Part shown: positions 8,391 to 15,916 of the stretch, in pieces
Position numbering within the stretch: position 1 is the stretch's first letter
How the letters are laid out: each line of letters begins with the position of its first letter
Assembly (NCBI RefSeq): GCF_042684705.1
Contig: NZ_JBHULZ010000041.1
Location: 1 to 64,000 of the forward strand
Direction of reading: 5' to 3'
Length of the DNA stretch: 64,000 bases
Source: Mesonia sediminis
GTDB lineage: Bacteria; Bacteroidota; Bacteroidia; Flavobacteriales; Flavobacteriaceae
Notes under the pieces: generated by a model
The model's input: the letters and a program-made list of their open reading frames with translations, nothing else
Databases searched by the model: none
Told to the model about the DNA's origin: nothing
Made by a program: the position numbers and the translations under genes

Positions 8391-9152
8391 ATGACACAAA
8401 ATTTCGAAGACAGATTTTCATTATCAAGTAGAATTAGAAGAATTGCAGCATTTCTGATTGACCACTTCACAATGACTTTCTTAATAGTTGCTATTTCATT
8501 TTTATCACTCGGAACAGGTTTTTTTGATGAGGACAATGTTGGTAACGTAATGGTCAGAATTCTACCTACAATGCTAATTGGCTTTATCCTATATTTCGCA
8601 AAAGATTCTATAAAAGGTGTCGGCCCAGGGAAATGGATTATGGGAATTATGGTTCGTGATGAAAATAATCACACTGAAATTCCATCTATTGGCAGACTAT
8701 TTATTCGGAATCTACTAATAATTATCTGGCCAATTGAATTTATAGCACTTGCAGTAAGTCAAGATAAGAAAAGGCTTGGTGATAAAATCGCAAAAACATC
8801 CGTTTTAAAAAATCCAAAAAAATTAAATGTCTTGCCAAGGGTTTTAGCATTGGGCGGAATTGGAATGACATATTTTATATTCATTTTTGTTTTTGTTTTT
8901 GCTTCAATGAAAAGTTCGGATGCCTACAAAACAGCAATTAGTGAAATAGAACAAAATCAAGAAATTATAACTGATGTAGGCGGAATAAAAAAATACGGAA
9001 TGTTTCCAACTGGCGGAGTTAGTGTCAAAAGTGGTTACGGCGAAGCAAATTTGGAAATAAAGGTTATCGGAAATGAAAAAGAAATAAGTGTTAATGCTTA
9101 TTTGACAAAAGAACCAAATGAAGAATGGAAATTAGTAGAACTGATTAAATAA
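8391..9152 (+). CDS. RDD family membrane protein with C-terminal Coa1-like domain
   Basis: A protein of 253 residues. An RDD domain covers residues 10-140 with RRIAAFLIDHF, the GPGKWIMGI turn and QDKKRLGDKIAKT, with two to three membrane helices. A further membrane segment (YFIFIFVFVFASM, about 160-175) is followed by an extracytoplasmic domain with VGGIKKYGMFPTGGVSV and strands ending in EEWKLVELIK, resembling the Coa1/Tim21-like fold. The substrate of such proteins is unknown. The gene is alone between matched cores GTTGGCACCA (8362) and TGGTGCCAA (9158-9166), which defines a single-gene cassette. Confidence 0.75.
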   Translation: MTQNFEDRFSLSSRIRRIAAFLIDHFTMTFLIVAISFLSLGTGFFDEDNVGNVMVRILPTMLIGFILYFAKDSIKGVGPGKWIMGIMVRDENNHTEIPSIGRLFIRNLLIIIWPIEFIALAVSQDKKRLGDKIAKTSVLKNPKKLNVLPRVLALGGIGMTYFIFIFVFVFASMKSSDAYKTAISEIEQNQEIITDVGGIKKYGMFPTGGVSVKSGYGEANLEIKVIGNEKEISVNAYLTKEPNEEWKLVELIK

Positions 9153-9163
9153 ATACTGGTGCC

Positions 9164-9447
9164 AATAACTAAGCGTTCCCCAATGAAAAATCGGGGCAAG
9201 CTGTGTGGTCGGTACAGCCTGTCCCGACTTCTTTTTTCGGGAGCCTAACATGAACGCCGTGTTGACTAACCCGGCTGTTTGTCGGTTGGTACTATGGGGA
9301 TTAATCTATTGCTGTGCTGCTCTTTTAGAGATGATTAGCCACATGTCTTTTCTTAGCGGTAGACTTAGGATACCCAAAAAGCTTATAAATTGCACCTCTT
9401 TGCGTATTGATTGGTTTATTGGTATCACTTTATGCGGTTTTTCTTGA
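9164..9447 (+). repeat. cassette linker repeat, copy 2 (left module, then diverged)
   Basis: Begins with the end core CAATAACTAAGCGTTCCCC and the short hairpin CCCC-AAT...ATC-GGGG, then GGCAAGCTGTGTGG shared with other linkers. It carries TCCCGA...TCGGGA at 9222-9242. The usual hairpin and promoter end are missing; the sequence runs into an IS3 remnant. The region 9447-9612 holds nothing else that I recognise. Confidence 0.6.
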
Positions 9448-9612
9448 TTTTGGGGTGTAGCATTCTATTACGTCTTGAAGAGTCGTTTTTTATTATCATT
9501 TAATTTTGTTTTTTAAGTCGTTCAATCCAATATTCTGGTGGCCCACGTGCGGTAAAAACGTAGAGGGTCACTAGTTTCCCTTTTTTACATAAAGGGCTAA
9601 AGTACTCCAAGT

Positions 9613-9932
9613 GAAAGACTCATCCATCAATCCGATAGAGGTTTTCAATACTGTAACCCTAAATACACCCAATTTGCTGAAAAAAATAATATTGTTATGA
9701 GTATGACCGAACAGTATGATCCCTTTGAAACGCAGTTGCAACGCGAATTAACAAAACCCTTAAATATGAATATGGACTAAAACAAACGATTAAAAACACC
9801 GAATTAGCGCAGAATATGACTGCATAAGCAGTGTATATTTACAATAACCTAAGAACACATTTTAGCCTGGATTTAAGAAAGCCAGCTGAAGTCCACAAAA
9901 ATCCAACGATCAAATACAGATCATATCGATAA
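9613..9932 (+). pseudogene. IS3-family transposase (orfB) C-terminal remnant
   Basis: Translation gives HQSDRGFQYCNPKYTQFAEK and MSMTEQYDPFETQLQR, then, after a frameshift near 9740, INKTLKYEYGLKQTIK, an internal TAA, AVYIYNNLRTHFSLDLRKP and the stop at 930-932 of this kilobase. These are the conserved blocks of IS3-family rve transposases (the SDRG and YNN-R-H-SL motifs). With a frameshift and a nonsense codon it is dead. Terminal repeats were not found. Its insertion probably removed the 5' end of the following gene and its cassette boundary. Confidence 0.8.
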
Positions 9933-10023
9933 AATAATGTAAATCTATCTGAACTTACTATCTAAAAGTAGTAGATAATCAACCAAAAAAAACCGTAAAA
10001 AAGGTCAACCTATTTCAGTATAA

Positions 10024-10515
10024 TGCAGTTGGTATTTTGATATTATCAATTCAAACAATACTATTGCTGAATTTAATGCATTGTCCAATGAAGAAAAGGC
10101 GAATTTTTGGGTTATCAAATACAATATATTTGAAGAAAATTCCCAACTTTCCGATGAACAAATGCAGTATTTGAATATTTTATCTAGTTTTGTTCACGAC
10201 GCCCATCTTAATCAAAACTACAATGAATATGAATTTAGTGTATTGAATAAACACATTCTTGCGGTGTTCGAGCCTAATCAAGTAATCGACTTAATATATT
10301 ACCTCGACACCCCGTCATTAGGTGTCGAACCCAATGCGTGCTTTTGGTGCAATGAAATTTCCAATCCAGGACCTTGTGAAATAAAAGAAAGGCCTCAAGG
10401 CGGTTATTACCTGGCAAGAAATGCCACGGTCAAAAAATATCGTTTTGGCATTGCTATGGGAGGAGGTTCAGTTGAAGTTCCTTGCACTTGGCAAGAATGG
10501 GTCGCAGAAGGATAA
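10024..10515 (+). pseudogene. fulvocin C-related protein, 5'-truncated
   Basis: The frame is open from 10024 (after TAA at 10021) and encodes 163 residues with no ATG; a TTG at 10081 (LSNEEKANFWV) is the only plausible start. Normal members of this Bacteroidota group carry a signal peptide, which is missing. The C-terminal half has conserved cysteines (PNACFWCNEISNPGPCE, EVPCTWQEW). It resembles proteins annotated as 'bacteriocin fulvocin C-related', although a bacteriocin role is not established. The truncation is attributed to the adjacent IS3 remnant. A strong terminator follows. Confidence 0.5.
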
Positions 10516-10531
10516 ATATTTTGAATGAACA

Positions 10532-10573
10532 TAACCTCTCGGATATATTGTCGGAGAGGTTAAAAATTTTTTA
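10532..10573 (+). terminator. rho-independent terminator
   Basis: TAACCTCTC (10532-10540) pairs with GAGAGGTTA (10554-10562), followed by A/T-rich AAAATTTTTT. It ends transcription from the fulvocin C-related frame. Confidence 0.7.
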
Positions 10574-10576
10574 ATT

Positions 10577-11444
10577 ATGAACAAATATTTTTTATTGGTT
10601 TTTCTGTTTCTTTTATTAACGTTCAACTTGGTAAGCGCGCAAAAGCACTATTATTTTGTTTCCAATAATGATTTTGACACCATCTCCAATTACAAACTTA
10701 AAGTATACAACCAAACCGACCCAATAATATATCTTCCTGGAAAAAATAATGCGCTTGACCTGAGCCTAGAAAAGATTGAAAAAGCCGACTCCATTGTTTT
10801 GTATTTTGATTATTGGTATCAAGAAAAAATTCCTAAAAGAAAATTTGATAAAAATCTAATTTATATAAATAAGCAATTGTATTTGGAGGAAGTGGTAGTG
10901 GAAAAAAAAGAAACTAAGACAATAGGCACATTTAATAAAAATATTAAAGGCATAAACACGTAAAATTCTCGTGGCGATATAGTGAGTTTCGAATTAAAAC
11001 AACCCATAGAGATTGAAAGTTTCAGCATTTTAATTCACAAAAATAAAGTTGAAAATTCGGTATTTGTACCAGTTTTGTTTTTAGCGGATAGTCTTTATGA
11101 TCCCAACAAAATATATGTATATCCTAAAGGAAAACTGCTCACCCTCAAAGATAAATTCAGGAAAGNNNNNNNNNNNNNNNNNNNNNNNNNNNNNNNNNNN
11201 NNNNNNNNNNNNNNNNNNNNNNNNNNNNNNNNNNNNNNNNNNNNNNNNNNNNNNNNNNNNNNNNNNNNNNNNNNNNNNNNNNNNNNNNNNNNNNNNNNNN
11301 NNNNNNNNNNNNNNNNNNNNNNNNNNNNNNNNNNNNNNNNNNNNNNNNNNNNNNNNCAGAAATGTAAAAGAAATGTGGAATAAATATATTTCTAGAGAAG
11401 AAAATTTTTATGTTCCCGCGGTAAGAATCCAATTAAAAAAATAG
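10577..11444 (+). pseudogene. secreted hypothetical protein interrupted by an in-frame stop and an assembly gap
   Basis: The first part (10577-10963) has a signal peptide (YFLLVFLFLLLTFNLVSAQ) and 128 residues. It ends at TAA 10961, but the same frame continues directly with NSRGDIVSFELKQPIEIESF and reads on to the N run at 11166. After the gap, MWNKYISREENFYVPAVR ends at TAG/TAA 11444. This pattern is best explained as one gene with a nonsense codon. The frames on either side of the N run differ, so the gap length is probably not exact or a frameshift lies within it. Function unknown. Confidence 0.55.
11166..11356. other. assembly gap (191 N)
   Basis: A run of 191 undetermined bases inside a coding frame. 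Its stated length is not a multiple compatible with the flanking frames. Confidence 0.99.
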
Positions 11445-11449
11445 AAAAA

Positions 11450-11899
11450 CGTGGCATAATAACTAAGCCTTCCCCTATAAAAAATCGGAGCAAGCTGTGT
11501 GGCCGGTACGGCTTGCATGAATGATTAGGTCTTAGACACTTTGCTTCAATTTCATTGGTGACTAGGTTTTGAAGGCTGCTGCATTTTTAAAGGAAATTTA
11601 TTACTTGCGAGTGTTTAACACCGCCGTACTCCATTGATTCTCGAGACCTGAGCCGTTTTCTACACAAAGTTTTGTTGTGAATTGATTTCAAATTGTATTT
11701 TTACGTGATGATTCACAGGTCGCTATCAGCCCCCGCTGCTGCGCGATTGCATCGCCTTGTTCTTCTAACCTTTTCAACCAGAGCAGTCTAGACGGGGTAA
11801 TGTTGACCCTTTCAGATTTTATCGCTAATAATCGAGTTGGAGGTTATCCCGTAAAAAATTTGTATTAAAAATGTATATTTGAGTGGGTGTAACGAGTTG
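11450..11899 (+). repeat. cassette linker repeat, copy 3 (full length, about 440 bp)
   Basis: The longest complete linker. It opens with GGCATAATAACTAAGCCTTCCCC, passes the CCCC...GGGG-type short hairpin and GTGTGGCCGGTACGGCTTG, has a middle part shared with copies 5 and 6 (TAGACACTTTGCTTCAATTTC), then the large hairpin (CCCCCGCTGCTGCGCGATTG ... AGAGCAGTCTAGACGGGG), the box TATATTTG at 11874-11881 and AACGA-GTTG at 11892-11899. No coding sequence is seen in it. Confidence 0.75.
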
Positions 11900-11956
11900 T
11901 GTGCAATTTGCGTACGTTACCAAGATTTGGTATATTTGACAAAAATAATATCCAAA

Positions 11957-12199
11957 ATGGGAAAAAACACATCAATATCACTCGGAAATCATTTTGAGGA
12001 TTTTATCAGAGAAGAAGTCAAATCTGGAAGATATGGTTCGGTTAGCGAAGTAATTCGTTCCGCATTACGATTGTTAGAACGTGAAGAAAAAAAAGAAAGA
12101 GAACTGATTAAAGCGCTCGAAGTTGGAGAAAATAGCGGATTTGTTGAAAATTTTGACCCAAAACAGCATCTGAAAGAATTACATCGTAAACACTTATGA
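11957..12199 (+). CDS. parD: ParD-type antitoxin
   Basis: An 80-residue protein, start chosen at the ATG of MGKNTSISLGNHFEDFI. It has the ParD/CopG ribbon-helix-helix signature: TSISLGNHFEDFI strand, GRYGSVSEVIRSALRLLE helices, and a toxin-binding C-terminal tail rich in E and K. ParD proteins neutralise ParE and repress the operon. It overlaps the ParE gene by four bases (ATGA). The pair occupies a cassette bounded by GTTGTGTGCA (11896) and TGCACACAA (12510-12518). Confidence 0.9.
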   Translation: MGKNTSISLGNHFEDFIREEVKSGRYGSVSEVIRSALRLLEREEKKERELIKALEVGENSGFVENFDPKQHLKELHRKHL

Positions 12200-12498
12200 G
12201 TAAAAATAAATATCGCATAAGTCAACAAGCGATTGAGGATTTAGATAAAATTTGGATTTATACTCTTAACAAATGGTCTAAAGAACAAGCTGATAGATAT
12301 TATGACTTGATAATAAGGGAAATTGAATTTATTGCTGTCAACTTTATGACAGGAAAGTCAGCAGAACAAACTCGTAAAAACTATAGAGTAACGAAAATTA
12401 AATCACATCTGATTTTTTATAGAAAAATTGATAATGGAATTGTGGAAATCGTTAGAATTCTACACCAAAGAATGGATATTAAAAAACGACTGAAATAA
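12196..12498 (+). CDS. parE: ParE-type toxin
   Basis: A 100-residue ParE-fold protein: RISQQAIEDLDKIWIYT, a helix with WSKEQADRYYDLI, then NYRVTKIKSHLIFYRKI and VEIVRILHQRMDI, the last being the canonical ParE C-terminal block. Members poison DNA gyrase and are held in check by ParD. Its stop is followed by the cassette end core. Toxin-antitoxin pairs are frequent cargo in large integron arrays, where they stabilise the array; that role here is inference. Confidence 0.9.
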   Translation: MSKNKYRISQQAIEDLDKIWIYTLNKWSKEQADRYYDLIIREIEFIAVNFMTGKSAEQTRKNYRVTKIKSHLIFYRKIDNGIVEIVRILHQRMDIKKRLK

Positions 12499-12509
12499 AT
12501 TAAAAAAAC

Positions 12510-12682
12510 TGCACACAACAACTAAGCGTTCCCCAATGAAAAATCGGGGCAAGCTGTGTGGCCGGTACAGCCTAGACGGGGTAATGTTGACCCTTCCAGA
12601 TTTTATGCCTAATAACCGAGTTAGGCTTTAACCCGTACAGAATTGTATTAAAAGAGCATATTTAAGTTGGTGTAACGAGTTG
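12510..12682 (+). repeat. cassette linker repeat, copy 4 (short form, promoter box degenerate)
   Basis: End core GCACACAACAACTAAGC, CCCC...GGGG hairpin, then directly TAGACGGGGTAATGTTGACC: the large hairpin's left half is deleted. The promoter box reads CATATTTA (12657-12664) instead of TATATTTG. It ends GTAACGA-GTTGGGCAAC. Confidence 0.7.
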
Positions 12683-12718
12683 GGCAACATTAAATAACAC
12701 ACTCAACTAATTAAGAAT

Positions 12719-12734
12719 TTAAGTATATACTTAA
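12719..12734. promoter_or_regulatory. operator-like palindrome TTAAGTATATACTTAA
   Basis: A perfect 16-bp palindrome about 80 bases upstream of fic. A near-identical copy sits at 12793-12808, suggesting a pair of binding sites for one dimeric regulator. Confidence 0.55.
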
Positions 12735-12783
12735 CTTACCTTGTTTCTTATTTAATATTTTTCGCATATTCTTAATTAATATA

Positions 12784-12808
12784 TATCTTTGTTTAAGTTT
12801 ATACTTAA
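12784..12808 (+). promoter_or_regulatory. fic promoter box TATCTTTG with overlapping operator
   Basis: TATCTTTG (12784-12791) fits the TAnnTTTG -7 box. The palindrome TTAAGTTTATACTTAA (12793-12808, one mismatch) covers the expected transcription start, eight bases before the ATG. A bound repressor here would block fic transcription. Confidence 0.55.
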
Positions 12809-12815
12809 ATAAATT

Positions 12816-13940
12816 ATGATAACATTCAAATCTGGTAACTATATAAATCAAGGAACTCATAAAAGCTTTCAGCCTACTAAAATAAATCAACAATGGACAA
12901 TTGAAGATATGGAGGTGTTAACTCTTCTAAGTCAAGCTGATAGACAACTTGGAAGACTTGATATGTATTCAGAATACATTCCAAACATCGATTTATTTAT
13001 CAGTATGCACGTATTAAAAGAAGCAACTCAGTCAAGTAAGATTGAAGGAACAAAAACAAACATAGAAGATGCTCTATTAGATAAAAAAGATGTAAAAGAT
13101 GAAAAACGAGATGATTGGGAAGAAGTACAAAACTATATCGAAGCATTAAATTCTGCAATCAAAAGTTTAGAGAAACTACCTTTTTCCTCTAGATTAATAC
13201 GTGAAACACATAAAATACTATTGCAAGGAGTCAGAGGAAAACATAAACTTCCTGGAGAATTTAGAAGCAGTCAAAACTGGATTGGAGGAGCAAGTATTAA
13301 TGACGCTACATTTATTCCACCTATCCATACGAGTGTAAATGAATATATGGGTGATTTAGAAAATTTTGCTCATAATTCAGAATCATTTTTTCCTGATTTA
13401 TTAAAAATTGCTTTAATCCACTACCAATTTGAAACTATTCACCCCTTTTTAGACGGTAATGGGCGAGTTGGTCGATTAATGATTACATTGTATTTAGTTG
13501 AAAAAGGAATACTAAAAAAGCCTATTCTCTATCTGTCTGATTTTTTCGAAAGAAACAGAATGCTTTATTATGACAACCTAACAAGAGTTAGAGAAAAAAA
13601 TGATTTAAGTCAATGGTTTAAGTTTTTCCTAGTTGGTGTAATTGAAACTGCAAAAAATGGAATAAACACATTTGATAGTATTTTAAAACTACAAAAGGAA
13701 GTCGAAATTAAATTGCAAATCTTAGGAAGTCGTTCACACAATGCTCAATTGATTCTAAATCATCTTTACCAACGACCAATAATTGATGCTCAAAAAGTTA
13801 AAGATTTGACAGGCTTATCATCACCTTCGGTTTACAAATTAATAGAAGAACTTGAGAAATTAGAAATATTGACTGAAATAACTGGTGGAAAAAGAGGGAA
13901 AATATATTTATTCAGAGAATATACTAAACTATTTAAATAA
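12816..13940 (+). CDS. Fic family protein (class II AMPylator) with C-terminal winged helix
   Basis: A 374-residue protein with the Fic catalytic motif HPFLDGNGRVGR (about residues 209-220) and, upstream near residue 72, the inhibitory motif SSKIEG (S-x-x-x-E-G), so a class II, self-inhibited Fic. Fic enzymes transfer AMP to target proteins, often gyrase/topoisomerase in bacteria. The N-terminal Fic_N region and a C-terminal winged helix (AQKVKDLTGLSSPSVYKLIE) make it a potential autorepressor acting on the two palindromes upstream. The cassette start is GTTGGGCAAC; the end core (GCGTTACAA, 13945-13953) matches it only partly. Confidence 0.9.
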   Translation: MITFKSGNYINQGTHKSFQPTKINQQWTIEDMEVLTLLSQADRQLGRLDMYSEYIPNIDLFISMHVLKEATQSSKIEGTKTNIEDALLDKKDVKDEKRDDWEEVQNYIEALNSAIKSLEKLPFSSRLIRETHKILLQGVRGKHKLPGEFRSSQNWIGGASINDATFIPPIHTSVNEYMGDLENFAHNSESFFPDLLKIALIHYQFETIHPFLDGNGRVGRLMITLYLVEKGILKKPILYLSDFFERNRMLYYDNLTRVREKNDLSQWFKFFLVGVIETAKNGINTFDSILKLQKEVEIKLQILGSRSHNAQLILNHLYQRPIIDAQKVKDLTGLSSPSVYKLIEELEKLEILTEITGGKRGKIYLFREYTKLFK

Positions 13941-13944
13941 AAAC

Positions 13945-14299
13945 GCGTTACAATAACCAAGCCTTCCCCAATGAAAAATCGGGGCAAGCTGTGTGGCCGG
14001 TACGGCTTGCATGAATGATTAGGTCTTAGACACTTTGCTTCAATTTCATTGATGACTAAATTTTGAAGCCTGCTGCATTTTTAAAGGAAATTTTTTCTTG
14101 CAATTGTTTAACTCCGCCGTACTCCGTTGATTCTCGAGACTGGGGATAATTTCACCCCCCGCTGCTGCGCAATTGCATCGCGTTCTTCTAGCCTTTTGAA
14201 TCAAAGCAGTCTGGGCAGAGTAATCTCAATAACCGTGTGCAACTTTATCCAGTACAAAATTGTTTTAAAAATGTATATTTGAGTTGGTGTAACGAGTTG
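13945..14299 (+). repeat. cassette linker repeat, copy 5
   Basis: Opens CAATAACCAAGCCTTCCCC, has the middle part with TAGACACTTTGCTTCAATTTC, then the hairpin beginning CCCCCCGCTGCTGCGC, box TATATTTG at 14274-14281 and AACGA-GTTGCTTCC at 14292-14303. No gene in it. Confidence 0.75.
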
Positions 14300-14428
14300 C
14301 TTCCAATTAGAAAAAAACTCAACAAAATCAACATATTGACAAGAATGTCGTAAAAATGTCGCAAATAAACCGTTATCAAATTGATAGATTCATAAGTAGT
14401 TTTGTAGGACAATAAACCCAAATTAATT

Positions 14429-14992
14429 ATGAACGAAATCGGAAAAAAAATTAGAGAAATAAGAAAGAAAAAAGGACTTTCTCAAGAAGAGTTGGCTGAA
14501 TCTGCAAAAGTGAATTTAAGAACAATTCAACGTATTGAAAACAACGAAAGTGAACCTCGTGGAAAAACTCTAAATCTTATTTGTAAGGTTCTTGACATAA
14601 ATACAGAGGATATTTTAGATTATGGAAAACAAACTGATAAAAGCTATCTAACAATTTTTCATCTTTCTGTAATAGTCTTTTTAGCCATTCCTGTTGGAAA
14701 CATAATTGTTCCTCTAGTTTTATGGATGAACAAAAAAGATAAAATTGTCGGACTAAAAGAAATCGGAGCAAATGTCCTGAATTATCAAATTCTATGGTCG
14801 ATTATTACATTTTTAAGTATAACAGGATACGCATTTTCAAAAATTATGCATTATGATTATTATCCTTTTCTTTTTTATATATTCATCGGACTTTATGCTT
14901 TCAATATAATATTACCCATAACTTTTGCTATTAAAACGAGTAAAGGAAAAACAGAGAATTTATACCCGAACATAATTAAACTGATAAAATAA
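14429..14992 (+). CDS. XRE-family regulator with DUF4870-like membrane domain
   Basis: A 187-residue protein. Residues 1-65 form a Cro/C1-type helix-turn-helix (IREIRKKKGLSQEELAE, VNLRTIQRIENNESEPRG). The rest has three to four hydrophobic segments (FHLSVIVFLAIPVGNIIVPLV, WSIITFLSITGYAF, FLFYIFIGLYAF) in the DUF4870 arrangement. This makes it a membrane-tethered transcription factor; its ligand and targets are unknown. A TAGTTTTG box lies 25 bases before the ATG. The cassette cores GTTGCTTCC and GAGCAA are imperfectly matched. Confidence 0.85.
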   Translation: MNEIGKKIREIRKKKGLSQEELAESAKVNLRTIQRIENNESEPRGKTLNLICKVLDINTEDILDYGKQTDKSYLTIFHLSVIVFLAIPVGNIIVPLVLWMNKKDKIVGLKEIGANVLNYQILWSIITFLSITGYAFSKIMHYDYYPFLFYIFIGLYAFNIILPITFAIKTSKGKTENLYPNIIKLIK

Positions 14993-14995
14993 TTT

Positions 14996-15245
14996 TGAGC
15001 AATAACTAAACCTTCCCCTATAAAAAATCGGGGCAAGCTATGTGGCTAGTACGGATTGCATGAAGGTTTAGTTATTAGACACTTTGCTTCAATTTCATTG
15101 ATGACTAGGTTTTGAAGCCTGCTGCATTTTTAAAGGAAATTTATTACTTGCGAGTGTTTAACTCCGCTGTGCTCCGTTGATTCTCGAAACCAAGGCCTGT
15201 TTAAACACAAAGTTTTGTTGTACGGGCTATGGCCTGGTCGCTGAA
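14996..15245 (+). repeat. cassette linker repeat, copy 6 (right end replaced)
   Basis: Begins GAGCAATAACTAAACCTTCCCC and follows copies 3 and 5 through TAGACACTTTGCTTCAATTTC to TGATTCTCGAAACC. It lacks the large hairpin, promoter box and GTTG end; a CRISPR array follows instead. This is the right border of the first cassette block. Confidence 0.65.
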
Positions 15246-15262
15246 GGTGAACAGGTTTTTAG

Positions 15263-15557
15263 AATTCAATCCTAGTAAGGTGCGATTAAAAGCCTATAGG
15301 TTATGTAGACTTCATTGAGGTAAACATATTTCAATTCCAGTAAGGTACGATTGAAAGAAAGAAACGTGAAAATTGGAGCAAACAAGTATATATAATTTCA
15401 ATTCCAGTAAGGTACGATTGAAAGGTAATACTTATATTGTATTACTTACATTATGTATACATTTCAATTCCAGTAAGGTACGATTGAAAGGCGTAAAGAT
15501 TTAATGCGTTTATTTGATTCATAATTCATTTCAATTCCAGTAAGGTACGATTGAAAG
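15263..15557 (+). CRISPR. orphan CRISPR array, 5 repeats and 4 spacers
   Basis: The 30-base repeat runs from ATTTCAATTCCAGTAA to GGTACGATTGAAAG. Exact copies lie at 15328-15357, 15395-15424, 15461-15490 and 15528-15557; a degenerate first copy with five mismatches is at 15263-15292. Spacers are 35, 37, 36 and 37 bases. The 3' ATTGAAAG end is the usual crRNA 5' handle of type I-B/III repeats, implying plus-strand reading. No cas gene occurs in the window, so the array is an orphan or depends on distant Cas proteins. The degenerate repeat is at the left, the leader side if plus-strand transcription is right, which is unusual. Confidence 0.92.
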
Positions 15558-15866
15558 AAGGTTAAAGCCGTAATGCCTGCAATTTGTGTCTATATTGTCT
15601 GCATTATGCCTATAGCTTAGTCCACTATTTAGTGGACTCACTGTGGACTCAGTGTGGACTCACTCCGCTTATGTTAGGGATTTGATAGGCTGCAAACTAG
15701 GAGCATGTAGCTTCGGGATATGCTTTAATGGTAAATTGATTTTTTACCTAAGAAGCCACTGGACTAAAATTTAAAAAAAGACCTATTCATTCTACTCGCC
15801 GGTGATTGGTATAGTTATAACAGCCTTTAAATCAAAGTCAAGCCTGTATAGCAACAAGAATAATTG
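15558..15866. other. intergenic region with hairpin, no gene seen
   Basis: Contains a hairpin AGTCCACT-ATTT-AGTGGACT (15619-15638) followed by two GTGGACTCA-type short repeats up to 15663. The rest shows no coding potential that I can recognise. Confidence 0.5.
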
Positions 15867-15900
15867 TTGCTCGTAGAAAAATAAAAAATGCTTAAATTTG
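15867..15900 (+). promoter_or_regulatory. promoter TTG-N23-TAAATTTG
   Basis: TTG 15867-15869 and TAAATTTG 15893-15900 match the Bacteroidota promoter pattern, 16 bases before the kinase ATG. Confidence 0.5.
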
Positions 15901-15916
15901 AAATCTAAGCAGCTTT

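Noticed and set aside
9205..9447. 80-codon frame in the linker after the RDD gene
   Set aside because: It lies in repeated linker sequence, lacks conserved protein features and starts inside a palindrome.
11097..11444. Frames that read across the N run
   Set aside because: Artefacts of translating undetermined bases; only the flanking real sequence was used.
15639..15663. GTGGACTCA repeats as part of the CRISPR array
   Set aside because: Too short, and no spacer-like spacing; treated as a separate hairpin region.
15675..15745. TGTTAGGGATTTGATAGG near the CRISPR array as a third copy of the structured RNA
   Set aside because: Only the first ten bases resemble the element; AGCGG and AGCCCG blocks are missing.
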